From Aphodovivens avicola (lineage in GTDB: Bacteria; Actinomycetota; Coriobacteriia; Coriobacteriales; Eggerthellaceae), in assembly GCA_018712515.1 (NCBI GenBank), contig DVGW01000043.1, forward strand, positions 1 through 48,707: a DNA stretch of 48,707 bases, in the 5' to 3' direction. Numbering within the stretch: position 1 is the stretch's first letter; the number at the start of each line of letters is the position of its first letter. Positions 8,390 to 15,895 of the stretch are shown in pieces. The notes below the pieces were generated by a model. That model was not told where the DNA came from and ran no database searches. It saw nothing but the letters and a program-made list of their open reading frames with translations. The position numbers and the translations under genes were made by a program.

Positions 8390-8593
8390 CCGCGGCGCGC
8401 TATTCGAGAAGTTTTGACGCGTTTTGACCCCATGCCGCGGCAAACTTGAACGAATAGCGCGCGAAAACACTCCGCTGCCGCCGCCGCGTCAAATTCGCAC
8501 TTCTCTGACCTGGGAAAATGACCTTCGCGCAAAGAGGGCGCCGCGGAATTGCCGCTCTACTGCACTCTATTCGCGAAGTTTTGCCGTCGCGGC
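8390..8593. repeat. Intergenic cluster of three CTATTCG...AAGTTTTG repeats
   Basis: Between the convergent methyltransferase and rubredoxin-fusion genes lies A+T-richer DNA carrying three related 19-mers: 8398-8416 (CGCTATTCGAGAAGTTTTG), 8441-8459 (inverted, CGCTATTCGTTCAAGTTTG when read on the minus strand) and 8565-8583 (CTCTATTCGCGAAGTTTTG). The outer two are direct copies lying 8 and 10 bp from the two stop codons. The first and second can pair as a stem. No gene is evident. Confidence 0.65.
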
Positions 8594-9274
8594 CTACGCG
8601 GGGACCTCGATCTTCTCGAAGACCTCCTTGCCCATGCCGCAGATGGGGCACTCGAAATCGTCGGGCAGCTCGTCGGCGTACTCGATGTGGCCGCAGATGG
8701 TGCAGCGCCAGGCGGTGCGGGTGGCGCCGGAACCCTCGGCGGCAGCGGGCACGGGAGCGGCATCGTCGGCGCCCAGGTAGCTCGACGCCTTCGGCGGGGT
8801 CTTGCCGCCCTTCACCAGGTGATAGTAGGCGTACGTCATCGGGTCGCCCGCATCGAGCGCAGCCGCCTCGTCGACCTCGGCGATGAACAAGATGTGCGTT
8901 CCCAGGTCGAGCTCGTTCACCACGTGGGCGGAGAAGCGCGCCACGGACTGCTCGGCGACATACGGGATGCCCGCAGCGTCGCGCTCGACCGCGCGGCCGG
9001 CGAACTTGTCGGTGTCCTTGCTGGAGTGGAAGCCGAACGCGCCGATGAGCTCCATCGTGGCGTCTTGCGCGAGCACCGACACGGCGAAACGCCCAGCCGA
9101 ACGGATCGCCTCGGTGGTGGCGTTCTGCTTGTTGAGCGCGACGCTCACCTGCATGGGATCGGACGTGACCTGCTGGAACGTGTTGCACACGCATCCGGCG
9201 GCGAACCCATCGGCTTCCGTCGTGATGATGTAGAGCCCGTAGCTCAGGCTGTGGAAGGCTTTCTTGTCGATCAT
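8594..9274 (-). CDS. Flavin reductase (flavoredoxin-like) fused to rubredoxin
   Basis: Redox protein of 226 aa. Residues 1-165 resemble the FMN-binding flavin reductase/flavoredoxin fold (YIITTEADGFAAGCVCNTF, then AGRFAVSVLAQ). Residues about 187-226 are a rubredoxin with the two iron-binding pairs CTICGH and CPICGMG. Such fusions (high-molecular-weight rubredoxins) pass electrons from NAD(P)H to oxygen- or NO-reducing flavodiiron proteins in anaerobes; that partner is not in the window. Start ATG with AAAGGTG upstream. Probably oxidative or nitrosative stress defence, by inference. Confidence 0.88.
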   Translation of the reverse strand: MIDKKAFHSLSYGLYIITTEADGFAAGCVCNTFQQVTSDPMQVSVALNKQNATTEAIRSAGRFAVSVLAQDATMELIGAFGFHSSKDTDKFAGRAVERDAAGIPYVAEQSVARFSAHVVNELDLGTHILFIAEVDEAAALDAGDPMTYAYYHLVKGGKTPPKASSYLGADDAAPVPAAAEGSGATRTAWRCTICGHIEYADELPDDFECPICGMGKEVFEKIEVPA

Positions 9275-9423
9275 GGCCGCACCTTTCCGCCGCGCGGTCG
9301 CCCGGCGCGGCTGATCCCGCCGGCGACGCGCCGGCGCGCTTCCGGAAACGAATCCTCCGGCTTCTCATGACGCCATCATACGGGCACTCGCATCGGCGCA
9401 CAAGCGGCAACGCCGCCGACGGA

Positions 9424-10830
9424 TCAGTTCTCCGCCAGCCACCTCCCCATCAGATGGCCCATCACCGACGCCATCATGAGGCCGCGCGTCCAGCCGCTCG
9501 AGTCGCCCAGGCAGTGCAGGCCGGGAAGGCTCGTCTCGAAGCCCTCGCCCAGCTTCACGCGGTTGCTGTAGAACTTGAGCTCGGGCGCGTACAGCAGCGT
9601 CTCACCCGCCGCGAACCCGGGGATGGCCTCGTCGACCGCCAACATGAAGTTGATGATCGAGGTCATCGTGCGGTACGGCAGCGCGTTGGTGATGTCGCCC
9701 GCCACCGCGTCGGGCAGCGTCGGCCGCACGTTGGAGCGGTCGAGCTCGTGCTGCCAGGTGCGCTTGCCGTCCTGGATGTCGCCGAAGCGCTGCACCAGCA
9801 GATGTCCTGAGCCCAGCATGTTCGCCAGCTCGCCGATCTTGCGCGCATAGGCGATGGGCTGGTCGAACGGCTCGGTGAAGCGGTGCGAGCACAGGATGGC
9901 GAGGTTGGTGTTGTCGGACTTGCGGTCCTTGTAGGAGTGGCCGTTGACCACCGCAAGGCCCTCGGCGTAGTTCTCCTGGCTGACGAACCCGCCGGGGTTC
10001 TGGCAGAACGTGCGCACTTTGTCGCGGAACGGATTGGGGTAGCCGATGAGCTTGCTCTCGTAGAGCACGTTGTTCACGCGCTCCATCACCTCGTTGCGCA
10101 GCTCCACGCGCACGCCGATGTCCACCACGCCCGGCTCGTGCGCGATGCCGTGGCGCTCGCACAGCTGCTCGAGCCAGTCGGCGCCGCGGCGCCCGGTCGC
10201 GATGATCACGCGGCCAGCGCGCACCGTCTCGGTGGCACCGCCAGGAGCCTCGAGGCTGACACCCGCGCATCGCCCTCCCTCGACCAGGATGTCGCGGCAG
10301 ATGGTGCGGAAGCGCAGGTCGACGCCCGCGTCGCGCAGATGGCCCTCGATGCGCGCGTAGATCTGCTGGGCGCATTCGGTGCCCAGATGGCGGATCGGGC
10401 AGTCGACCAGCTTGAGGCCCGCCTGGATGGCGCGGCGGCGGATCTCCTTGACCTCCTCGTCGACGCCAGCGCCCTCCACGTGCTCGTCGGCGCCGAAGGA
10501 AAGGTAGATGCCGTCCACCTCGCCGATGGCGGCCTGCGCGGCGTCGAAGCCGATGAGCTCGGGCAGATCGCCGCCCACCTCGGCGGAAAGCGAGAGCTTG
10601 CCATCGGAGAACGCGCCCGCGCCGGAGAACCCCGTGGTGATGCGGCACGGGTCGCAGCCCACGCACTCGCCCGCATGCTCTTTCGGGCATTTCCGCTGCT
10701 CGACCGGCAATCCCGCGTCTACGAGCACGATGCGCGCATCCGGGCGTTCCTTCAGCAGCCCCAGCGCCGTGAAGATGCCCGAGGGCCCCGCCCCCACGAT
10801 GACGACGTCCGCGTCCGTTTCCCGCTTCAT
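9424..10830 (-). CDS. NAD(P)/FAD-dependent oxidoreductase (COG2509-type dehydrogenase)
   Basis: Flavoprotein of 468 aa. The N-terminus has the dinucleotide-binding motif VVIVGAGPSGIFTALGL (9-25) and the C-terminus the second FAD motif region (LHCLGDSSGWTRGLMMASVMG). A cysteine cluster CPKEHAGECVGCDPC follows the first strand, as in this family of uncharacterised dehydrogenases. The substrate is unknown. GGAGGAGC precedes the ATG. It stands alone, with no operon partner. Confidence 0.85.
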   Translation of the reverse strand: MKRETDADVVIVGAGPSGIFTALGLLKERPDARIVLVDAGLPVEQRKCPKEHAGECVGCDPCRITTGFSGAGAFSDGKLSLSAEVGGDLPELIGFDAAQAAIGEVDGIYLSFGADEHVEGAGVDEEVKEIRRRAIQAGLKLVDCPIRHLGTECAQQIYARIEGHLRDAGVDLRFRTICRDILVEGGRCAGVSLEAPGGATETVRAGRVIIATGRRGADWLEQLCERHGIAHEPGVVDIGVRVELRNEVMERVNNVLYESKLIGYPNPFRDKVRTFCQNPGGFVSQENYAEGLAVVNGHSYKDRKSDNTNLAILCSHRFTEPFDQPIAYARKIGELANMLGSGHLLVQRFGDIQDGKRTWQHELDRSNVRPTLPDAVAGDITNALPYRTMTSIINFMLAVDEAIPGFAAGETLLYAPELKFYSNRVKLGEGFETSLPGLHCLGDSSGWTRGLMMASVMGHLMGRWLAEN

Positions 10831-11163
10831 GATTCGCTCCTCCCCCGCCGAAGCGCCGCCCGGGCGCCGGCAAACCTTTTCGGGAAAATCGTACCATTAC
10901 CGGCAACGCGGCGCGCAGGCGCGATCGTCCCTCCCGGCGACAGGAGCGAAAGCGCGCTGAGGCGGACCGCGATCGAGAGCGAAAACGGACCTTTCAGCGA
11001 AACAGCAGAAGCGGCGCGCTAGGCGGCTTGCGCCGGTGCCGCGCACGCGATCGATCGGCACCTTCGTTCTTCACGACCGACGCCCCACTCCCGCCTCGCA
11101 AGCGCCGGCTCCGCCGATCGGGTATCGTGGTGGCAAAGCGCAAAATGAGAGAAAGGCGCAGCC
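10831..11163. other. Intergenic region upstream of the FAD dehydrogenase and the zinc-ribbon gene
   Basis: These 333 bp hold the 5' regions of two divergent genes. A stem-loop with 7-bp arms GGTGCCG/CGGCACC lies at 11035-11062. Open frames across it are low-complexity and lack ribosome binding sites. I see no convincing promoter hexamers. Confidence 0.4.
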
Positions 11164-11379
11164 ATGGCCGACAAGACGAACCCCATCCCCCTGGATGACG
11201 GGCAGCTCGACGAGGTCGCAGGCGGCATCAGCCAGGAGGATTTCTCCACCTACCGCTACGAGTGCCGCGACTGCGGAACGGTGTTCATCAGCGAGGAGAA
11301 CCGCGCGCACGTCGAGGCGAGCGGACGCAGGTGCCCGTTCTGCGGTCTGACCATGGAGTTCATCGGCGTCATCGGGTAG
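11164..11379 (+). CDS. Small zinc-ribbon protein with a double-glycine-type leader
   Basis: A 71-aa protein in two parts. Residues 1-22 (MADKTNPIPLDDGQLDEVAGG plus one) resemble the leaders of bacteriocins and other RiPP precursors, which end in an acidic L-x-x-V-x-GG stretch. Residues 30-66 form a likely zinc ribbon: CRDCG, then 23 residues on, CPFCG. GAGAAAGG precedes the ATG. No peptidase-containing ABC transporter or maturation enzyme is nearby, so export or processing is only suggested. It may instead be a simple zinc-ribbon protein with a chance leader-like start. Confidence 0.72.
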   Translation: MADKTNPIPLDDGQLDEVAGGISQEDFSTYRYECRDCGTVFISEENRAHVEASGRRCPFCGLTMEFIGVIG

Positions 11380-11386
11380 TTACCTG

Positions 11387-11424
11387 GTGACAGGGGACGG
11401 TCCTTCTGTCACATTTGGATAATT
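11387..11424 (+). repeat. REP, left end of RAYT unit
   Basis: 26-bp REP (GTGACAG...CTGTCAC, 11387-11412) followed by ATTTGGATAATT. It begins 8 bp after the zinc-ribbon gene stop. Confidence 0.85.
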
Positions 11425-11456
11425 CGAAACACACGGCTTGCCACCAAAGAAGCTTT

Positions 11457-12206
11457 CTAGCATCTTTGGATGACGCCGCGCCCGATTCCCGTGAGCCGTT
11501 CGAGCTGACGCACCGACAATCCCAGTTTCTTCAGCTCCCGCAAACGGGCATCGCGATCCTCTTTGCCCATATGGGAAAGATCGAGCCTCCACTCGACGCC
11601 GAACAGCTCCGCCGCCCGCTCCTCCGCCCGCCGATCGCTAAGGCGGGTTGTGCGCGCGACTTCGTCATCAACGTCTGCGAACCGATCGGTTTCCGCTATT
11701 GCGTGGAACGCCTCGAAATCCTCCATATCCGAAAAGAAACCCCAGACCATGTCGGTGTCGCATAGATACGGCGCACCGACATACTCCCCATAGCTGCTCC
11801 ACCGACAGAGACATCCCGACGACATTCCCGCCTTCAAGGGGTTCTGGTGGATGTAGCGCACTGCCGCAAGGAGGCGCTTGTCGGAATCGATTCCCTGCGA
11901 TCCGAACCGCCCCTGAAATAGATGGCCCACTCTGTCATGGCGCGCATTGAATGCAGTGGCGTATGCGGACTCCAGCCTCGCCATGAATTTCGAGATTGCC
12001 GGCAAAGGCGCCCGCAGCAGGAGGTGGAAGTGGTTATCCATGAGCGCCCATGCAATGAAGGAAACGCCATCCTGCGTCGAGAACCGACTCATCAAGTCAA
12101 GAAACAGAAACCGATCCTCGTCGTCTTCGAATATAAGCTGCCGTCCGACTCCGCGGGCGAACACGTGATACACATCAGTCTCGCATGCCCTTCTTGCAAC
12201 GCGCAT
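11457..12206 (-). CDS. REP-associated tyrosine transposase (RAYT, Y1/IS200-like domain)
   Basis: Single-strand DNA transposase-like protein of 249 aa. The HUH motif is HFH (59-61, in DNHFHLLL), with the catalytic tyrosine in VRYIHQNP (about 118). The C-terminus (LGLSVRQLERLTGIGRG) looks like a helix-turn-helix or DnaA-type DNA-binding tail, usual in this group. The start is supported by GAGGAGGTG. RAYTs act on REP hairpins, and REPs flank this gene on both sides in inverted orientation. The frame is intact and all key residues are present, so it could be active. Confidence 0.9.
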   Translation of the reverse strand: MRVARRACETDVYHVFARGVGRQLIFEDDEDRFLFLDLMSRFSTQDGVSFIAWALMDNHFHLLLRAPLPAISKFMARLESAYATAFNARHDRVGHLFQGRFGSQGIDSDKRLLAAVRYIHQNPLKAGMSSGCLCRWSSYGEYVGAPYLCDTDMVWGFFSDMEDFEAFHAIAETDRFADVDDEVARTTRLSDRRAEERAAELFGVEWRLDLSHMGKEDRDARLRELKKLGLSVRQLERLTGIGRGVIQRC

Positions 12207-12366
12207 CGCGCCACACCTCCTCGAACCGAAGCCTTAAAGACCATTGCTTCCGCGAAGGGCAATTCTAACGTTTGGAGGGTTTCCTTTGATTATCCTTAAG
12301 AAACTGTTTTCAAGTTGTCAGGAGAACCACCGCATCCGTAAACCGCGACGATGGGATCCGAGAGTC

Positions 12367-12404
12367 AATTATCCAAACGTGACAGAAGGACCGTCCCCTG
12401 TCAC
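12367..12404 (-). repeat. REP, right end of RAYT unit; supplies the tatD stop codon
   Basis: Inverted copy of 11387-11424 with one mismatch. The TCA at 12401-12403 is the TGA stop of tatD, so the tatD reading frame ends inside the REP as GCG-TGA. Confidence 0.85.
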
Positions 12405-13162
12405 GCCCCCAGCAGCCTTGCGCTGCTCTCGGCGATGCGGTCGCCGAGAGTCTCTCCGCGCAGCGTCTCGAGGGCCTCGAGCGTGCCGGACAGCGTGTCG
12501 AGAATCTCATCCGGATCGAACGTGCCGCCTGCGGACGGCGGCAGATCGGTTTCGAGCAGCAGGCGCTCCGCGGGCAGGATGCGGGCGTACTCGCGGCCGC
12601 GCCTGGTCTGCAGCATGCGGGGGTTGATCGAGAAGAAGCAGCCCAGGCGCACGGCACGCTGGAGCTGGTCGGACGGGCCCGAATACCAATGCAGGATGCA
12701 GGCGCACGACCCTTTCCCGCCAAGAGCCAGGCAGCCTGTCTCCTCGAGGACGTCGAGCGCCTCCGCCGCCGCGCCCACCGCGTGGAGGGAGAGTACCTTG
12801 CCGCCCGCCGCGCTCGCAACCGCGCAGACGCGCCGGAACGCATCGAGCTGGATATCGCGCGACGCCTCGCGCCGCTTTCCGAAGTCGAGCCCGACCTCCG
12901 CGATGAAGCGCGCCTCACGGGCAAGCTCGACGCACCGCGCCGCATCCTCCTCGCCGCAGCGTCCCTCGTCGAGCCACCACGGATGCAGACCGAGCCCCAC
13001 CCGCACCGCGGACTCGTCAGCCAGCGCCTCGCGCATCCGCACGTACTCGGCCGGCTCCACCGTCGCGGACAGCGCACCGCCGCCCCGCTCGGCGAGCGCC
13101 GCCGCCAGCTCGCGCGCGTTATCGGCAAACCCCAGGTGGCAATGCATGTCGAACAAACGCAT
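12401..13162 (-). CDS. tatD: TatD family hydrolase (metal-dependent DNase-like)
   Basis: Cytoplasmic metal-dependent hydrolase of 253 aa, a TIM-barrel amidohydrolase relative. The N-terminal metal ligands are in MRLFDMHCHLGF (H7, H9); later a glutamate lies in FIAEVGLDFG and a histidine in CACILHWYSG. Family members act as 3'-5' DNases or deacetylases. I start it at the ATG at 13162, with AGGAGG upstream; the in-frame ATG at 13390 would add 76 residues of unrelated sequence. The stop codon is provided by a REP element, so the C-terminus may have been reset by repeat insertion. Confidence 0.88.
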   Translation of the reverse strand: MRLFDMHCHLGFADNARELAAALAERGGGALSATVEPAEYVRMREALADESAVRVGLGLHPWWLDEGRCGEEDAARCVELAREARFIAEVGLDFGKRREASRDIQLDAFRRVCAVASAAGGKVLSLHAVGAAAEALDVLEETGCLALGGKGSCACILHWYSGPSDQLQRAVRLGCFFSINPRMLQTRRGREYARILPAERLLLETDLPPSAGGTFDPDEILDTLSGTLEALETLRGETLGDRIAESSARLLGA

Positions 13163-13287
13163 CCGCTTTCGACCTCCTTCGTGCGCGCCGTGGCCTCCCA
13201 AGAATCGACAGCCAACGCGATCTTGCGGAAAATCGCTCGCATTCGATGAAAACAAGCGACTCGCGAAACAGCGCCACGACGATTCGA

Positions 13288-13297
13288 CCCCCCCCCC
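13288..13297. repeat. Poly-C tract of 10 upstream of tatD
   Basis: Ten consecutive C residues lie in the 226-bp gap between the tcdA-side REP and tatD. The position is non-coding and about 125 bp before the tatD start. Confidence 0.6.
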
Positions 13298-13388
13298 GAA
13301 GAAGCGCCGAACCACGCCAGAGGGGCAAGTCCGCCCCGCATCGCGAGTCGATTGCCGCAGCAGAACGACGACCTCCCTGTCGCCATTC

Positions 13389-13425
13389 ATTATCCAAATG
13401 TGACAGAAGGAACGTCCCCTGTCAC
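13389..13425 (-). repeat. Solo REP; supplies the tcdA stop codon
   Basis: 26-bp REP unit at 13400-13425 preceded by ATTATCCAAAT, the same internal sequence as at the RAYT ends. It is of the GACGT subfamily. TCA at 13422-13424 is the TGA stop of tcdA, again as GCG-TGA. Confidence 0.85.
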
Positions 13426-14291
13426 GCCTCCAGGCCGGCGAGCTCGCGGAGGACGGCGCCGGCGATCATCTGGCCCATGATGGGCGGCATGAACGACGCC
13501 GTGCCCAGGTTCGACCGCTCGCTGCGCGCGGCGCCCTCGCGCGTCGGCACGCGCACCGGCTCCTCGGCGGAATACAGCACGCGCAGGCGGCGGATGCCGC
13601 GCTTGCGGCCCTCCTTGCGCATGATGCGGCACAGCGGGCAGTTCACCGTGTCGTAGAGGTCGGCGATGCGCAGCGCCTCGGGATGCAGCTTGTTGGCGGC
13701 GCCCATGCTGCTGATCAGCGTGATGCCGCGCTCCTGGGCGATCTCGGCCAGCGCGAGCTTCGCCGACACGGTATCGATGGCGTCGACCACGTAGTCGAGC
13801 GCGCCGCCGTCGGCCTCCGCCCAGGCGCGCATCTCGTCCAGCAGCTCCCCCAGGTTCTCGCGCAGAACGAGCATGTGGCGCGTCTCGACTGCCGCGCGCG
13901 GATTGATGTCGGCGACCATCGCGCGCATCACATCGACCTTGCGCCGTCCGAGCGTGCTGCGAAAGGCGATCGCCTGGCGGTTGATGTTGCTCGCCTGCAC
14001 GATGTCGCGGTCGACCAGGAACAGATTGCCCACGCCGCCGCGCGCAAGCGCCTCGACGCAGTTCGAGCCGACGCCTCCGAGACCCAGCACGGCGACGTGC
14101 GCGGACGCCAGGCGCGCGAGGCCCTCCGCCCCCATGACCAGCTCGAGCTTCTCGGCGGCGTTGCCGACGCCCGCCGCCGCGGGGTCGCACGGTTCCATGA
14201 CCTCGGGCCGCGCGCTCGCGGACCTCGCCGTCGCATCCTGCGCGCGGAAGCCGTCGCCGGCAAACGAGGCATCGTGCCGCTCCGCCGTCAT
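13422..14291 (-). CDS. tcdA: tRNA threonylcarbamoyladenosine dehydratase (ThiF/MoeB family)
   Basis: ATP-dependent enzyme of 289 aa that cyclises the t6A37 base of ANN-decoding tRNAs. The nucleotide-binding GLGGVGS (70-76) and the following SNCVEALARGG match the E1-like fold. The TcdA type is suggested by DRDIVQASNINRQ and by CRIMRKEGRKRGIRR. The first 50 residues are low-complexity and not typical. I start it at the ATG at 14291, which overlaps the patatin stop as ATGA. The stop lies in a REP element. A general ThiF-like adenylyltransferase is the main alternative. Confidence 0.83.
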   Translation of the reverse strand: MTAERHDASFAGDGFRAQDATARSASARPEVMEPCDPAAAGVGNAAEKLELVMGAEGLARLASAHVAVLGLGGVGSNCVEALARGGVGNLFLVDRDIVQASNINRQAIAFRSTLGRRKVDVMRAMVADINPRAAVETRHMLVLRENLGELLDEMRAWAEADGGALDYVVDAIDTVSAKLALAEIAQERGITLISSMGAANKLHPEALRIADLYDTVNCPLCRIMRKEGRKRGIRRLRVLYSAEEPVRVPTREGAARSERSNLGTASFMPPIMGQMIAGAVLRELAGLEA

Positions 14292-15295
14292 CGGAGGAAC
14301 TCCTCCCACGCGTCCGCCTCGCGCTGCGCCTGCGCCAGCCCGCGCAGGAAGCTCGCCTCGAGCTTGGCGCGGTCGGTCTCCTTGTTGGAGACCTCCATCG
14401 CCTCGGGATAGAACACGTACGCGGCGTCCGCCCGCTCGAGCCGCTCGACCTCGTCGCACAGCTCGTTGTAGGGCTGCCAGCGCGCGATCGTGCGCTCGGC
14501 GATCACGGGGTGCTTGCGGAACGCGAGCTTCATCGCGGCGGCCGCCGCGGCGCCCAGGGGCTTTTTGCGGTAGCCGCGCGGACGCGTGCGCACGATGAAG
14601 AAGCGCTCGAACCCGTCACGGCGCGCCGCCTCCAGGCAGATGCCCCAGCTCGTGCCCATCCCGCCGTCCATGTAGGTGCGCCCATCGATCTCGGTCGGCG
14701 GCATGAACAGCGGCATGGTCGACGATGCGCGCACGCGCAGGCCCATGGCGCGCGGCGTCGGCATGTCCGCCTTGGTCCAGGCCACCGTCTCGCCGGTGTC
14801 CCAGTCGATCGCCTCGATGTGGAGGTCGGCGGGGTTGGCCCGAAACGTCTCCCAATCGAGCGCCATCACCTCGTCGGTGCCCAGAAGCTCCTCGGCGATC
14901 CCCTCGTACAGATGCGCCGCGTTGAAGTAGCCGCGCCCGGAAAGCAGGCTTCCCACCCCGCCGAAGTCGGGGTCGTCGACAAGGTCGACGAACGAGGCCT
15001 TGGTGCGCGGGATGTCGCGCGAGAGGTAGTTGACCGAATGGCTCGAGCCGGCGGAGATGCCGTAGACCTTGGGGAAGTTCAAGCCGCGCTGAAGCAGCGT
15101 GACCATCGCGCCGGCCGTGTAGCTGGCGCGCATGCCGCCGCCCTCGACGATGAGGGCGACATCGGGGATGTTGACGGCGAGGTCGGGCGCGGCTTTCGGA
15201 AGGCCCGCGGCACCCATGCCGGCCGCGGCACCCATGGCGCCCGTGACACCCGACGCTCCCGCCACCCGGCTCTGTGATGATTTCGAAGTATCCAT
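14288..15295 (-). CDS. Patatin-like phospholipase (RssA-type)
   Basis: Predicted lipid acyl hydrolase of 335 aa with a Ser-Asp dyad. The oxyanion loop is EGGGMRASY (51-59), the nucleophile GISAG (79-83, Ser81) and the catalytic Asp DGG (210-212). The first 45 residues are alanine/glycine/methionine repeats (GAMGAAAGMGAAG) with no clear signal peptide. The ATG at 15295 is the best start, but its ribosome binding site is weak. An in-frame start at 15892 would run antisense through the yhcH gene. Coupled to tcdA by ATGA overlap. Confidence 0.85.
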   Translation of the reverse strand: MDTSKSSQSRVAGASGVTGAMGAAAGMGAAGLPKAAPDLAVNIPDVALIVEGGGMRASYTAGAMVTLLQRGLNFPKVYGISAGSSHSVNYLSRDIPRTKASFVDLVDDPDFGGVGSLLSGRGYFNAAHLYEGIAEELLGTDEVMALDWETFRANPADLHIEAIDWDTGETVAWTKADMPTPRAMGLRVRASSTMPLFMPPTEIDGRTYMDGGMGTSWGICLEAARRDGFERFFIVRTRPRGYRKKPLGAAAAAAMKLAFRKHPVIAERTIARWQPYNELCDEVERLERADAAYVFYPEAMEVSNKETDRAKLEASFLRGLAQAQREADAWEEFLR

Positions 15296-15370
15296 GCACC
15301 GCAGTATAGCCGCTCCGCCGGCGCTACAATACAGAAACGTGCCAAACGCCCCCAAGAAGAAAGGCCCGCC

Positions 15371-15844
15371 GTGCTGGTAGCCCAACTCGACAACGCGCTG
15401 CGCCATGATTACCTCTCCGAGCGCTTCCGCAAAGCCTATGCCTTCCTGAACCGCGACGACCTTCGCGCGCTCCCCGTCGGACGCGTCGACATCGACGGCG
15501 ACGAGGTGTTCGCCAACGTCCAGGAATACGAGACGGCGCCCGCCGGAGAGCGCCTCTACGAGGCGCATCGGCGCTATTACGACGTGCAGTTCATGGTAGC
15601 AGGCATCGAGTCGATGTGGTACGCGCCGCTCGAGGAGCTCGAGCCAGAAGGGGAATTCGACGAGGAGGGAGACGGCGGGCTGTTCTCCGCCGCCCCCGGC
15701 GCGCCGGAAAGCGAGATCGTCCTCAGACCGGGTGACCTCGCGGTGGTGGCGCCCGAGGATGCGCACAAGCCCCGCTGCACCCCCTCCGTCGAGGGCGGCC
15801 GCCCGCAACGCGTCCGCAAGATCGTGGTCAAGGTCCTGGCGTAG
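15371..15844 (+). CDS. YhcH/YjgK/YiaL family protein
   Basis: Small cupin-like protein of 157 aa from the DUF386 family, often linked to sialic acid or other sugar metabolism. Typical stretches are YEAHRRYYDVQFMVAG and LRPGDLAVVAPEDAHKP, the latter holding likely metal-binding Glu/His residues. The start is a GTG at 15371. No sugar genes are nearby, and the 51-bp gap to the downstream RNA methyltransferase suggests co-transcription. Confidence 0.83.
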   Translation: MLVAQLDNALRHDYLSERFRKAYAFLNRDDLRALPVGRVDIDGDEVFANVQEYETAPAGERLYEAHRRYYDVQFMVAGIESMWYAPLEELEPEGEFDEEGDGGLFSAAPGAPESEIVLRPGDLAVVAPEDAHKPRCTPSVEGGRPQRVRKIVVKVLA

Positions 15845-15895
15845 CCCGGCCCCCGACCGCGCGAACCACTCGCCCGCATCACCCGAGGACACCCT

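Larger units (their letters stand above)
11387..12404. mobile_element. RAYT unit: transposase gene bracketed by inverted REPs
   Basis: The two ends (11387-11424 and 12367-12404) are 38-bp inverted repeats with one mismatch. Each consists of the 26-bp REP unit plus the internal ATTTGGATAATT that forms the loop of the solo palindrome at 5014-5084. Between them lies a single RAYT gene. The end sequences carry GACGG/CCGTC where the solo copies carry GACGT/ACGTC, which marks them as one subfamily. The layout fits an autonomous REPtron whose solo REPs are the non-autonomous derivatives. Confidence 0.8.

Noticed and set aside
8518..8886. Plus-strand open frames in and after the 8.4-kb repeat block
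   Set aside because: They are antisense to the rubredoxin fusion and low-complexity.
5014..13425. REP copies as a possible CRISPR array
   Set aside because: The copies are dispersed singly or as one palindromic pair over 8 kb, without regular spacers or cas genes.
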